A model generated the notes under the pieces. The model saw nothing but the letters and a program-made list of their open reading frames with translations. It searched no databases and was not told where the DNA came from. Source: Clostridia bacterium (GTDB lineage Bacteria > Bacillota > Clostridia > Christensenellales > Borkfalkiaceae). Taken from it: a DNA stretch of 64,000 nt. A program made the position numbers and the translations under genes. Of the stretch, positions 53,833-62,149 are shown one piece after another. Positions within the stretch are counted from its first letter, which is position 1, and every line of letters begins with the position of its first letter. The DNA lies in contig JAFTKX010000027.1 in NCBI GenBank assembly GCA_017453045.1, forward strand, positions 1 to 64,000, read 5' to 3'.

Positions 53833-56544
53833 TTAACGGCCACAACAATTCTTAAACTTCTTCCCCGAACCACATGGACAAGGATCGTTTCTACCTACGG
53901 TAGAAGTTTTAATGATTGGACCGCGTGATTCTGAACCTAAACTTCCGCCGGATGCAACTAAATCTTGCGGTTTTTCTTCTACTTTTTCTTTACGCTTAAT
54001 TTCCGATTTCAAAAGGAGAAGGGTTACTTCTTCTTGAATGCTTGCAGTCATTTCTTCAAACATATCAAGACCTTCTTTTTTGTACGCGATAACCGGGTCT
54101 TCGTTTGCGTATCCGCGGAGAGATATACCGCGCTTTAATTTATCCATAGCGTCGATATGGTCAATCCACTTCTTATCGACTACTTGAAGGAAAATAAATC
54201 TTTCAAAATCGCTAAAGTCAAGACGTTCGTTTTCAGGTCTACCTTCGTTGTCGTCTTCCAAAGCCTTAATTTTTGCTTCGTAACACTCGATAACCTTTTC
54301 AATCGTCTTTTCAACGATATAGTCGTAATCCCACTTTTCTAAAATTTCGTCGGTAATAAATTCCGTTTCGGATGGGAGAGCCTTTGCTTCGAGCGCTCTA
54401 TTTAACTTGTCTTTATCCCAAGAACTCGGCTCTTGGTTTTTGTTTACGTTTTCGGCAAATATATCGGTAACGAAATCAGGAATAAGATTTAATACGTCTT
54501 GATGGACGTTATCGCCCCTTAAAACTTTCATACGTTCTTCGTACATAATTTTACGTTGGGTGTTCATAACGTCGTCGTATTGAATTATGTGTTTTCTTAT
54601 ACCGAAGTTCTTGCCTTCGATAGTTCTTTGAGCGTTTTCAATTTGCTTAGAAAGCATTTTAGACTGCAACGCGTCGTCTTCGTTGAGTTTAAACATACTG
54701 TAAATGCCTTGTAATCTTTCCCCGCCGAATCTTCTTGCAAGATCGTCTTCCAAAGAAATGAAGAAAAGCGAAGAACCGGGGTCGCCCTGACGTCCGCTAC
54801 GACCGCGAAGTTGGTTGTCGATACGCCTTGATTCGTGTCTTTCAGTACCGATTATGTGAAGACCGCCGAGAGCGATAACTTCTTCTTTTTCCTTGTCGGT
54901 AACGGCAGAGTGTTCTTTGTAATATTCTTGATATCTCTCTCTAATTTCCTTAACTTCGTCGGAAACGTCTTGAACGTAAGAAGTCGCAACGTCGATAAGG
55001 TCTTCCGAAACGCCTTCGTTTCTTAAATCTTGCTTTGCAAGATATTCAGGGTTACCGCCGAGCAAAATATCCGTACCACGACCAGCCATGTTAGTAGCAA
55101 TAGTAACAGCGCCCTTTTTACCTGCTTGAGCGATAATTTCTGCTTCACGCTTGTGGTTTTTAGCGTTTAAGATGTTGTGTTTAATTTTGTTCTTTATAAG
55201 CCATCTCGAAATTTCTTCGGACTTTTCAACGGTTACCGTACCGACCAAGATAGGCTGACCTTTTTCGTGTCTTTCGATAATTTCTTTAATAATCGCTTTG
55301 AGTTTGCCTGCTTGAGTTGAATAAATAACGTCGGGCAAATCCTTTCTTTGAACGGGTTTGTTAGTAGGAATTTCCAAAACGTCAAGCCCGTAAATCGTTC
55401 TAAATTCTTCTTCTTCGGTCTTTGCAGTACCCGTCATACCCGAAAGTTTAGTGTAAAGACGGAAGTAGTTTTGGAAAGTGATCGTAGCGTGAGTTTTGTT
55501 TTCGTTTCTTACCGTAACGTTTTCCTTTGCTTCAATCGCTTGGTGAAGACCCTCAGAGTATCTTCTACCTATCATAAGACGGCCCGTAAACTCGTCGACG
55601 ATAATAATTTCGCCGTCGCTTACTAAATAATCGGTATCTCTCTTAAAGATAAAGTGGGCTTTAAGAGCCTGTTGAATATGATGGTTAAGGTCGGCGTTCT
55701 CAATATCCGAAAGGTTTTCAATGCCGAAGAATTTTTCAGCCTTGTTCGCGCCGTTTTCGGTAATTTGAACGGTCTTGTCCTTTATGTCGAGAGTGTAATC
55801 TTCGTCGGCTTTTAAAGTCTTGACGAATCTATTACAGTCAAGGTATAACGTAGACGATTTCTCGCCCCTACCCGAAATAATAAGCGGAGTTCTCGCTTCG
55901 TCGATTAAAATCGAGTCAACTTCGTCGACGATTGCAAAATTAAGTCCCCTTTGTACCATATCGACCATTCTCTTTTTAAGATTGTCGCGAAGGTAGTCGA
56001 AACCGAACTCGTTGTTCGTTCCGTAGGTTATATCGCAGTTATAAGCGTCGCGCTTTTGATCGTCGGTAAGTTCGTGAACGTTTACGCCTACCGTAAGACC
56101 TAAAAATCTATAGATTTTTCCCATCCACTCGGCGTCACGCTTTGCAAGGTAGTCGTTTACCGTTACGAGATGCACGCCCTTGCCAGACAAGGCGTTGAGA
56201 TAAGCAGGAAGGGTTGACATAAGAGTTTTACCTTCACCCGTTTTAAGTTCTGCAACTCTACCTTGGTGTACGCAAATACCACCCATAAGTTGAACGAGAT
56301 AATGACGCATATTCAAAACTCTGTACGACGCTTCTCTAACTACGGCAAAGGCTTCGTTTAAAATATCGTCGAGAGTTTCGCCGTTTTTCAAACGGTCTTT
56401 AAATAGTTTGGTCTGATTTTTAAGTTCTTCGTCGGTCATCGCTTCGTATTTTGGAGAAAGAAGCATAATTTTTTCAGCCTGCGCTTTGATACGCTTTAAA
56501 CTGTTTCTCGAATCCATACCAAGGATGAATTTAATAAGTCCCAT
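53833..56544 (-). CDS. secA: Preprotein translocase ATPase SecA
   Basis: A 903-residue motor of Sec export. Walker A is ELKTGEGKTLM near 105, DEVDSILIDEARTPLIISG near 210, and motif VI HESRRIDNQLRGRSGRQGDPGSS, with the C-terminal zinc tail DPCPCGSGKKFKNCCGR. I set the start at MGLIKFILGMD (56544), 8 nt after GGAG, not the earlier in-frame codon at 56568. Its 3' end touches the tandem array, so the array would be the 3' part of its mRNA. Confidence 0.97.
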   Translation of the reverse strand: MGLIKFILGMDSRNSLKRIKAQAEKIMLLSPKYEAMTDEELKNQTKLFKDRLKNGETLDDILNEAFAVVREASYRVLNMRHYLVQLMGGICVHQGRVAELKTGEGKTLMSTLPAYLNALSGKGVHLVTVNDYLAKRDAEWMGKIYRFLGLTVGVNVHELTDDQKRDAYNCDITYGTNNEFGFDYLRDNLKKRMVDMVQRGLNFAIVDEVDSILIDEARTPLIISGRGEKSSTLYLDCNRFVKTLKADEDYTLDIKDKTVQITENGANKAEKFFGIENLSDIENADLNHHIQQALKAHFIFKRDTDYLVSDGEIIIVDEFTGRLMIGRRYSEGLHQAIEAKENVTVRNENKTHATITFQNYFRLYTKLSGMTGTAKTEEEEFRTIYGLDVLEIPTNKPVQRKDLPDVIYSTQAGKLKAIIKEIIERHEKGQPILVGTVTVEKSEEISRWLIKNKIKHNILNAKNHKREAEIIAQAGKKGAVTIATNMAGRGTDILLGGNPEYLAKQDLRNEGVSEDLIDVATSYVQDVSDEVKEIRERYQEYYKEHSAVTDKEKEEVIALGGLHIIGTERHESRRIDNQLRGRSGRQGDPGSSLFFISLEDDLARRFGGERLQGIYSMFKLNEDDALQSKMLSKQIENAQRTIEGKNFGIRKHIIQYDDVMNTQRKIMYEERMKVLRGDNVHQDVLNLIPDFVTDIFAENVNKNQEPSSWDKDKLNRALEAKALPSETEFITDEILEKWDYDYIVEKTIEKVIECYEAKIKALEDDNEGRPENERLDFSDFERFIFLQVVDKKWIDHIDAMDKLKRGISLRGYANEDPVIAYKKEGLDMFEEMTASIQEEVTLLLLKSEIKRKEKVEEKPQDLVASGGSLGSESRGPIIKTSTVGRNDPCPCGSGKKFKNCCGR

Positions 56545-56702
56545 AAAATTTACTCCGTTACTTTTCACTTTTTTGTCGGACGATTACGTTTTTCGCCCAT
56601 TATATTTAACGTTACTATTTTACACCATTTGCAATTTTTTGTATATCGTTTTTTGTGATAATTGTGCAAAATTATACCTTTTTTATAAATTTTTATAAAA
56701 TT

Positions 56703-57470
56703 TTATAAAATGTCTTCGTTTAAACTGTCGCTTTTGCGGTCTTTTTCGTCACTTTCAATCGGTTTTTTGAAATTTACCGACGCAACGGTTAAACAAATAA
56801 CTTCTTCCGCGCCCGCGCTTTTGAGTTTTTCGGCTACGGCGTTTGCAGTAGAGCCAGTAGTTAAAACGTCGTCGATTAAAAGCGCTCTTTTACCCTTTAT
56901 TGCGCCCCTATCCACGACCTTGAAACTACCCTTTAAATTTTGAGTTCTTTCCTTTAGCGTAAGTCCTACTTGACTGTACGTTTCTTTGGTCTTTTCAAGC
57001 GCGTCAACCACGGGAATTTCAACCAACTTTGAAAATTCTTCGGCTAAAACCTTACTTTGATTGTATCCTCTTTGCTTTATTCTTGACTTTGTCATAGGAA
57101 CGTAAACTATACAATCGGCATAGCCGATATATTTTAAAAACACGGGCATTAACTTTTGGGCGAAATACTCTCTTAAATATTTTTCTCCGCCGTATTTGTA
57201 GCGCATGATAAGCGTGCTTATAGGTTGTAAATATTCAAACGCGCTCCTTGCCATATCGACGTTCGTCGGTTTGTTTTTGCAAATATCGCAATACTCGGTA
57301 GGATACGCCGTCGCCCTACCGCAATTACCGCATATAGACTTGTCGTTAAACGGCAAGATACTATTACACCCGTCGCATACCGACGAGTTTGAAAAGTTTT
57401 CGCGCTTACACACTAAACAGGTTAAGTTCCTTGGATAAAATACGTCCCTTATCTTTTGTAAAATACTCAT
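56703..57470 (-). CDS. comF: ComF family protein
   Basis: A 255-residue protein. The N-terminal zinc part has CLVCKREN..SVCDGC..ICGNCGR..YCDICK (eight cysteines). The C-terminal phosphoribosyltransferase-like part has YVPMTKSRIKQRGYNQSKVLAEEF and ALLIDDVLTTGSTANAV near 195. ComF helps bring single-stranded DNA in during competence in naturally transformable species; without other com genes here, competence itself is not shown. No clear ribosome site lies before the ATG. Confidence 0.92.
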   Translation of the reverse strand: MSILQKIRDVFYPRNLTCLVCKRENFSNSSVCDGCNSILPFNDKSICGNCGRATAYPTEYCDICKNKPTNVDMARSAFEYLQPISTLIMRYKYGGEKYLREYFAQKLMPVFLKYIGYADCIVYVPMTKSRIKQRGYNQSKVLAEEFSKLVEIPVVDALEKTKETYSQVGLTLKERTQNLKGSFKVVDRGAIKGKRALLIDDVLTTGSTANAVAEKLKSAGAEEVICLTVASVNFKKPIESDEKDRKSDSLNEDIL

Positions 57471-57484
57471 TGCAAAAATTTGAA

Positions 57485-57516
57485 AGACGAATCGCTTTTT
57501 TACTTTCGATTCGTCT
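57485..57516 (-). terminator. Hairpin after galE
   Basis: AGACGAATCG pairs with CGATTCGTCT around a 12-nt loop; on the minus strand TTTC and TTTTT follow. Confidence 0.75.
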
Positions 57517-57569
57517 CTCCTTTTATAATTTTTTATTTGAAATATTGCTTTTAATCGACTTATAGCCTA

Positions 57570-58586
57570 TTATTCCTTATAACCGTCGGGGTTTTGCATT
57601 TGCCAGTTTAAAGCGTCTTTACACATATCGTCGAGAGTTTTGGTCGCCTTAAAACCTATGAGTTTTTCAGCCAAAGCAGGATCTGCGTAGCAGGTCGCAA
57701 TGTCGCCGGGACGACGTGGAGCAACGGCGTACGGAATTTCTCTACCAAGCGCTTTTGAAAAGGCTTTTATCATTTCTAAAACGCTGTATCCCCTACCCGT
57801 TCCTAAATTCACGATAAAAAGCCCTGATTTAGTCAAGAGTTTATTAACAGCCAAAACGTGCCCTTTTGCAAGGTCTACGACGTGAATATAATCTCTAACG
57901 CCCGAGCCGTCGGGAGTGTCGTAATCGTCGCCGAAAACGTTTACTTTTTCAAGTTTACCTGCGGCAACTTTTGTAATATATGGACAAAGATTGTTTGGAA
58001 TACCGTTAGGATCTTCGCCTATCATTCCGCTCGGATGCGCTCCAACCGGATTAAAATAACGAAGAATTGCTATGTTGAAATCTTTATCTGCCTTTGCTAA
58101 ATCTTTTAAAATATATTCAATGAAAAGTTTAGTGCTTCCGTACGGATTAGTCGTTGAAAGCGGAAAATCTTCGGTAATGGGAACTGTATGCGGATTGCCG
58201 TAAACGGTTGCAGAAGATGAGAACACGAGATTTTTTACGTTAAACTCTCTCATAACGTCTAAAAGAGCGAGCATACCGTAAATGTTGTTCTCGTAATATT
58301 CAAGCGGTTTTGCAACGGATTCGCCCACCGCTTTATATCCCGCAAAATTTATAACGGCGTCAAATTTATGCGCGGAAAAAATCTTTCTCATCGCGTCTTT
58401 GTCGCAAACGTCTTCTTTATAAAAAGCAATTTTTTTATTTACTATTTTTTCAACCCTTCTTACCGCTTCGGTCTTGCTGTTTGAAAGATTGTCTACCACT
58501 ACCACGTCGTAGCCCGCTTCGATAAGTTCAATGCAGGTATGACTGCCTATATAACCTGCTCCACCCGTTACGAGTATAGTTTTCAT
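57570..58586 (-). CDS. galE: UDP-glucose 4-epimerase
   Basis: A 338-residue short-chain dehydrogenase. The NAD-binding site is GGAGYIGSHT (residues 7-16); the catalytic YxxxK is in NPYGSTK near 150, preceded by SSSATVYG. It interconverts UDP-glucose and UDP-galactose, linking galactose from the GH36 enzyme to central metabolism or supplying cell-surface galactose. The gene stands alone with AAAGGAG and its own hairpin terminator. Confidence 0.96.
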   Translation of the reverse strand: MKTILVTGGAGYIGSHTCIELIEAGYDVVVVDNLSNSKTEAVRRVEKIVNKKIAFYKEDVCDKDAMRKIFSAHKFDAVINFAGYKAVGESVAKPLEYYENNIYGMLALLDVMREFNVKNLVFSSSATVYGNPHTVPITEDFPLSTTNPYGSTKLFIEYILKDLAKADKDFNIAILRYFNPVGAHPSGMIGEDPNGIPNNLCPYITKVAAGKLEKVNVFGDDYDTPDGSGVRDYIHVVDLAKGHVLAVNKLLTKSGLFIVNLGTGRGYSVLEMIKAFSKALGREIPYAVAPRRPGDIATCYADPALAEKLIGFKATKTLDDMCKDALNWQMQNPDGYKE

Positions 58587-58630
58587 AAATTATCTCCTTT
58601 TTGTTAATTTATCGACCTATAGAGCGACTT

Positions 58631-60214
58631 TTATTGCTTATTCATCGTTTCAGACAAGTAGGTGTTGTAGTCTACCGGTCTATCGTAAACCTTTCCGCCG
58701 TCGAGTTCAATTATACGGTTGCAAACGGTGTTCATAAGTTCTCTATCGTGGCTTGTCATAAGCAAACAACCCTTAAAGTTTACGAGTCCGTCGTTTAAAG
58801 AAGTAATAGATTCAAGGTCTAAATGGTTGGTCGGCTCGTCGAGTATCATAAAGTTACCCGCTTCGAGCATCATTTTGGCAAGCATACATCTTACCTTTTC
58901 TCCACCCGAAATAACCGACGCTTTTTTAAGGGCTTCTTCGCCCGAGAAAAGCATTCTACCAAGCCAACCGCGAACGAATTCTTCGTAGTGGTCGTAAGAA
59001 AAACGAGAGAGCCAGTCGACGAGCGACAAGTCGCAACCGACGAAAAACTCGTCGTTATTTTGCGGAAGATAAGTCGTCGTAATAGTCTTACCCCACTTGT
59101 AATAACCGCTATCCGCCGTTTCTTTGCCAGTTAAAATTTCGTAAAGCATAGTTATCGCCTTACTGTTTTTACCTACTATTCCTATCTTTTCTTCTTTTCC
59201 AACCGTAAAGGAAAGATTTTCAAAATATCCTTCTTTGGTAAGATTTTCTACAAACAAAATATCGTTGCCGATTTCTCTATCGTACTTAAAGTTGATATAC
59301 GGATATTTTCTCGAAGAAATTTTAATATCGTTGATAGTAAGACTTTCAAGTTCCTTCTTTCTCGAAGTAGCCTGTTTAGATTTTGACGCGTTAGCCGAGA
59401 AACGCGCGATAAATTCTTTAAGTTCTTTCGCCCTTTGTTCTGCCTTTTTGTTCTGCTCTTTTTGTTGACGGGCAAGAAGTTGGCTAGTTCTGTACCAAAA
59501 GTCGTAGTTACCAAAATAAAGGTTGATTTTTCCAAAGTCAACGTCGCAAATATAGGTGCAAACTTTGTTTAAGAAATATCTGTTATGAGATACTATTATT
59601 ATAGTATTCTCATAGTCCATTAAAAAGTCTTCGAGCCACTCGGTTGTTTTAATATCAAGGTTATTAGTCGGCTCGTCTAATAAAAGAACGTCGGGATTTC
59701 CAAAAAGGGCTTGAGCAAGCAAAATCTTAACCTTTTCCTTACCGTCGAGTTCGCCCATCGTCATATAATAGTGGTCGGACGGAATATCGAGCGCCTGTAA
59801 AAGTTTTTCAGCGTCGCTCTCCGCGTCCCATCCGCCGAGTTCAGCAAATTCACTCTCGAGTTCCGCCGCCTTTAACCCGTCTTCGTCGGTAAAATCTTCT
59901 TTAGCGTAAAGGGCGTCTTTTTCGTCCATTACGTCAACTAAATGCTTGTGTCCGAGCATTACGGTACGAATAACCGTTTCGTCGTCAAAAGCGTTTTGGT
60001 CTTGACGAAGAACGGACATTCTTTCGTTTTTGTCTAAAATTACGTCGCCCTTTTGGGGTTCGATTTCACCCGATAAAATCTTTAAAAAGGTAGATTTGCC
60101 CGCGCCGTTCGCGCCGATTATACCGTAGCAATTACCTTTAGTGAATTTCAAATTTACGTCTTCAAAAAGTTTTCTACTGCCAAATTGAAGGCTAACACCG
60201 TTTACTTGTAACAT
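58631..60214 (-). CDS. ABC-F family ATPase with one degenerate ATP site
   Basis: A 527-residue cytosolic protein of two ABC domains joined by a charged linker (about 235-300), like YkpA/YbiT-type ABC-F proteins that act on the ribosome. Domain 1 has a good Walker A (GANGAGKST, 34-42) and LLLDEPTNNLD but a poor signature (GELDGKEK). Domain 2 lacks the GK[ST] of Walker A (GIVGKNSKAIT near 350) yet has a good signature (ISGGEKVR) and ILDEPTNHLD. The poor elements belong to the same composite site. There is no sign of a resistance-type extension. Confidence 0.92.
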   Translation of the reverse strand: MLQVNGVSLQFGSRKLFEDVNLKFTKGNCYGIIGANGAGKSTFLKILSGEIEPQKGDVILDKNERMSVLRQDQNAFDDETVIRTVMLGHKHLVDVMDEKDALYAKEDFTDEDGLKAAELESEFAELGGWDAESDAEKLLQALDIPSDHYYMTMGELDGKEKVKILLAQALFGNPDVLLLDEPTNNLDIKTTEWLEDFLMDYENTIIIVSHNRYFLNKVCTYICDVDFGKINLYFGNYDFWYRTSQLLARQQKEQNKKAEQRAKELKEFIARFSANASKSKQATSRKKELESLTINDIKISSRKYPYINFKYDREIGNDILFVENLTKEGYFENLSFTVGKEEKIGIVGKNSKAITMLYEILTGKETADSGYYKWGKTITTTYLPQNNDEFFVGCDLSLVDWLSRFSYDHYEEFVRGWLGRMLFSGEEALKKASVISGGEKVRCMLAKMMLEAGNFMILDEPTNHLDLESITSLNDGLVNFKGCLLMTSHDRELMNTVCNRIIELDGGKVYDRPVDYNTYLSETMNKQ

Positions 60215-60302
60215 TATACCTGCCTATATAAATTTTATCTGATTTTCGCTTTTTATTTGCGATTTTATATATTTTTGCTTATCTCTTTTTTCACACAAAG
60301 AA

Positions 60303-60328
60303 CGGCGACGGCAAAACAACCGTCGCCG
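60303..60328 (-). terminator. Hairpin after the DUF4177-like gene
   Basis: CGGCGACGG and CCGTCGCCG pair across an 8-nt loop, 20 bp past the stop codon. The T-run is short (TTC TTT). Confidence 0.65.
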
Positions 60329-60348
60329 AGCATTCACTCTCTAAAATA

Positions 60349-60591
60349 TTAGATACCGTCTTCGTCTTTAATCAATTCTCTTGCGAAAACGAGTGCGTTG
60401 TAAGGGAGTTCTTTACCCTTAAATCTCTTTTTTGTAGTAGCAACTACGATAGGCATAGCGGTAACAAGTTCCCAACCGCCAACCAATTCTTGAGCAATAA
60501 CGCCTGCCAAAGCGCCGATTTGGGTATTTACGCCAATTTCATCTTTAGCAACGATTTTTCCTTGACATGGAACAACTTTATATTCCTTCAT
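60349..60591 (-). CDS. Small DUF4177-like protein
   Basis: An 80-residue protein starting MKEYKVVPCQGK with VGGWELVTAMPIVV near 42, the beta-alpha pattern of DUF4177-like proteins. Function unknown. I set the start at 60591, where GAGG precedes the ATG; the longer in-frame extension to 60816 would run through a palindromic repeat and the TATAAT box at 60775-60780. The leader of about 180 nt contains repeat P copy 2. Confidence 0.8.
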   Translation of the reverse strand: MKEYKVVPCQGKIVAKDEIGVNTQIGALAGVIAQELVGGWELVTAMPIVVATTKKRFKGKELPYNALVFARELIKDEDGI

Positions 60592-60617
60592 ATCACACCT
60601 CGATTTTAGGATAAACC

Positions 60618-60691
60618 CACTTTTTTCATAATATAAGAAGTTAACGCTTTGCTTGCAAGGAGCGATAACGTCGCCATATTTCAAACGAAAG
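60618..60691 (-). repeat. Palindromic repeat family P, copy 2
   Basis: Related to 35401-35476 but in the other orientation. CACTTTTTTC..AATAT and ATATT..GAAAG close a stem, with AAGTTAaCGCT/AGCGaTAACGT inside and CTTGCAAG near the tip. Stem bases differ from copy 1 on both arms while pairing is kept. Confidence 0.7.
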
Positions 60692-60915
60692 CATAAAAAC
60701 GGCGGTTTTAAAGCAAAACGCCAATTTTGCAAGGATTTTGCAAACAGCAAAAGATTTAACTCCCTATTGTTCACATTATAACACATATTTTTTACTTTGA
60801 AAAGAGAAAAAGGCAAAAATTTGCTACTTTTTTAATATATTTATTAAAAATATCGCTACTTAGGGCAGAATATTTATTAAATTGCCAAAATTTTATAAAA
60901 TAGTCGCCCTTAAAA

Positions 60916-60944
60916 TTGACATACCGAATAAAAAGTAGTAAAAT
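60916..60944 (+). promoter_or_regulatory. Promoter before the tRNA-Arg region
   Basis: TTGACA (60916-60921), 17-bp spacer, TAAAAT (60939-60944). The transcript would run through the degenerate tRNA copy and tRNA-Arg. Confidence 0.75.
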
Positions 60945-60999
60945 GTTTAGGCGAGTTAAAATTTTGAGATTTTAACAAGTCAAATTGCAAATTAAATAC

Positions 61000-61073
61000 G
61001 CTTCCGTAGTTAAATGGATATAATAAACCCCTCCTAAGCAGTAGGTCTATCCGTTTAGATAGATGTGAAGCCT
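61000..61073 (+). pseudogene. Degenerate partial copy of tRNA-Arg
   Basis: GCTTCCGTAGTTAAATGGATATAA and CCCCTCCTAAG match the 5' half and anticodon loop of the intact gene at 61179. The anticodon stem no longer pairs, and the 3' half is replaced by unrelated sequence (TCTATC/GATAGA hairpin). It ends near TGAAGCC. This looks like a scar of integration into the tRNA. Confidence 0.72.
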
Positions 61074-61178
61074 AGCGAGATAGACTGAAACATTGTGTCA
61101 AATTTCGGTGTCATAGTGTAAAATAGAATTTTGTACACCCTTTGTACACCCGAATGAAAAATCGCCAAAATTGAATAT
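61074..61178 (+). other. Junction sequence between tRNA-Arg copies
   Basis: Contains TTTGTACACCC twice in a row (61132-61154), a close inverse of the tRNA 3' end GGGTGTACCA. Such arrays next to tRNA genes are often integrase attachment remnants. No ORF is seen. Confidence 0.5.
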
Positions 61179-61253
61179 GCATCCTTAGTTAAATGGATAT
61201 AACAGCCCCCTCCTAAGGGGCCGTTGTGGGTTCGATTCCCGCAGGGTGTACCA
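61179..61253 (+). tRNA. tRNA-Arg (CCT)
   Basis: 75 nt with encoded CCA. The acceptor GCATCCT pairs with AGGGTGT (G-U pairs), the anticodon stem is GCCCC/GGGGC with loop CTCCTAA giving CCT, and the T loop is GGTTCGATTCC. A common integration target for mobile elements. Confidence 0.95.
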
Positions 61254-61288
61254 AAGCGGTCTGTGATAACTTTTATAGACCGCTTTTT
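61253..61288 (+). terminator. tRNA-Arg terminator
   Basis: AAAGCGGTCT pairs with AGACCGCTTT around a 14-nt loop, followed by TTT. Confidence 0.85.
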
Positions 61289-61302
61289 GAAAAAGGAGAA
61301 CT

Positions 61303-62064
61303 ATGGATATAGATATTCAAAAATTTAGAGAAGGTAATTGGTTTGTCAAGTTCTTTTCTCGCCTAGAATATGCCCAAATGTTTTATGACTTTGGAAGAAT
61401 GCAACTGTGTCCACTAAAATATTTCATAGAACTAGAAAAGCAGGGACGCGGTGACAAAAACGAAGGGATAATAATAAGCAAAACGGATATTGTAGGAAAA
61501 GGTATTCTCTACCAACAAAAAACACCTAATACGTCTTATGAACAAATAGCATCTTTTGATGAGTTACGTGCAAATCGCGAAAGCTTGGTGTTTTGCATAA
61601 CCGATCTTCCTAAAAGTTCTTATGTTGGAGAATCTTTTAGCACAGACTTAAAAATCTTTGAAGATTTTGGAGATGATGTAAAAGAGATTTATGCTGTGTT
61701 TGTAGATAAAGACATATTTGAATCTCGGCTGATAGAATATTGTAAAAAACATAACATTTCTTTAGCGTATGGTCACATTGAGTATAACGATAATACATTT
61801 ACTCCACAAGAAATCTTGCAAATATTAGGCAACGATCCTTGTAAACATTATTTCAGAAAATCCACTACATTTTGTCATCAACATGAGTACCGCTATGTTG
61901 TTAGAAATGCCACGAAAAATTTTATTGCGCAAACTCAAGCAATCAAAACGCCATGCGGATACACAATTGACGTAGGGGGATTCAACGATAACGCATTCGT
62001 TGCCAAAATCACACACACTCAAGTATATTGTCTGGGTGGGTATCCCACTTTGCGAAACTCATAG
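61303..62064 (+). CDS. Hypothetical protein downstream of tRNA-Arg
   Basis: A 253-residue soluble protein with an AAAGGAG site. It opens with NWFVKFFSRLEYAQMFYDFG and GRGDKNEG near 48, and has KSTTFCHQHEYRYVVR near 200. These spots recall short hypothetical proteins (DUF2971-like in style) carried near mobile elements and defence genes, but I cannot name a family. Codon use lacks the frequent CG-containing codons of the neighbours. Its position right after a tRNA with an integration-like scar suggests transfer. Confidence 0.7.
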   Translation: MDIDIQKFREGNWFVKFFSRLEYAQMFYDFGRMQLCPLKYFIELEKQGRGDKNEGIIISKTDIVGKGILYQQKTPNTSYEQIASFDELRANRESLVFCITDLPKSSYVGESFSTDLKIFEDFGDDVKEIYAVFVDKDIFESRLIEYCKKHNISLAYGHIEYNDNTFTPQEILQILGNDPCKHYFRKSTTFCHQHEYRYVVRNATKNFIAQTQAIKTPCGYTIDVGGFNDNAFVAKITHTQVYCLGGYPTLRNS

Positions 62065-62149
62065 TAGGGTGTAAAATCACGGTAGTGATGGCAATTTTAC
62101 CCCTACGCTTATCCTGTTCCCTAAAATAATTTTTAAGGAGAAATTGATA

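Noticed and set aside
60592-60816. N-terminal extension of the DUF4177-like gene
   Set aside because: It crosses the TATAAT box and palindrome P, while the ATG at 60591 has a GAGG site and begins the conserved part.
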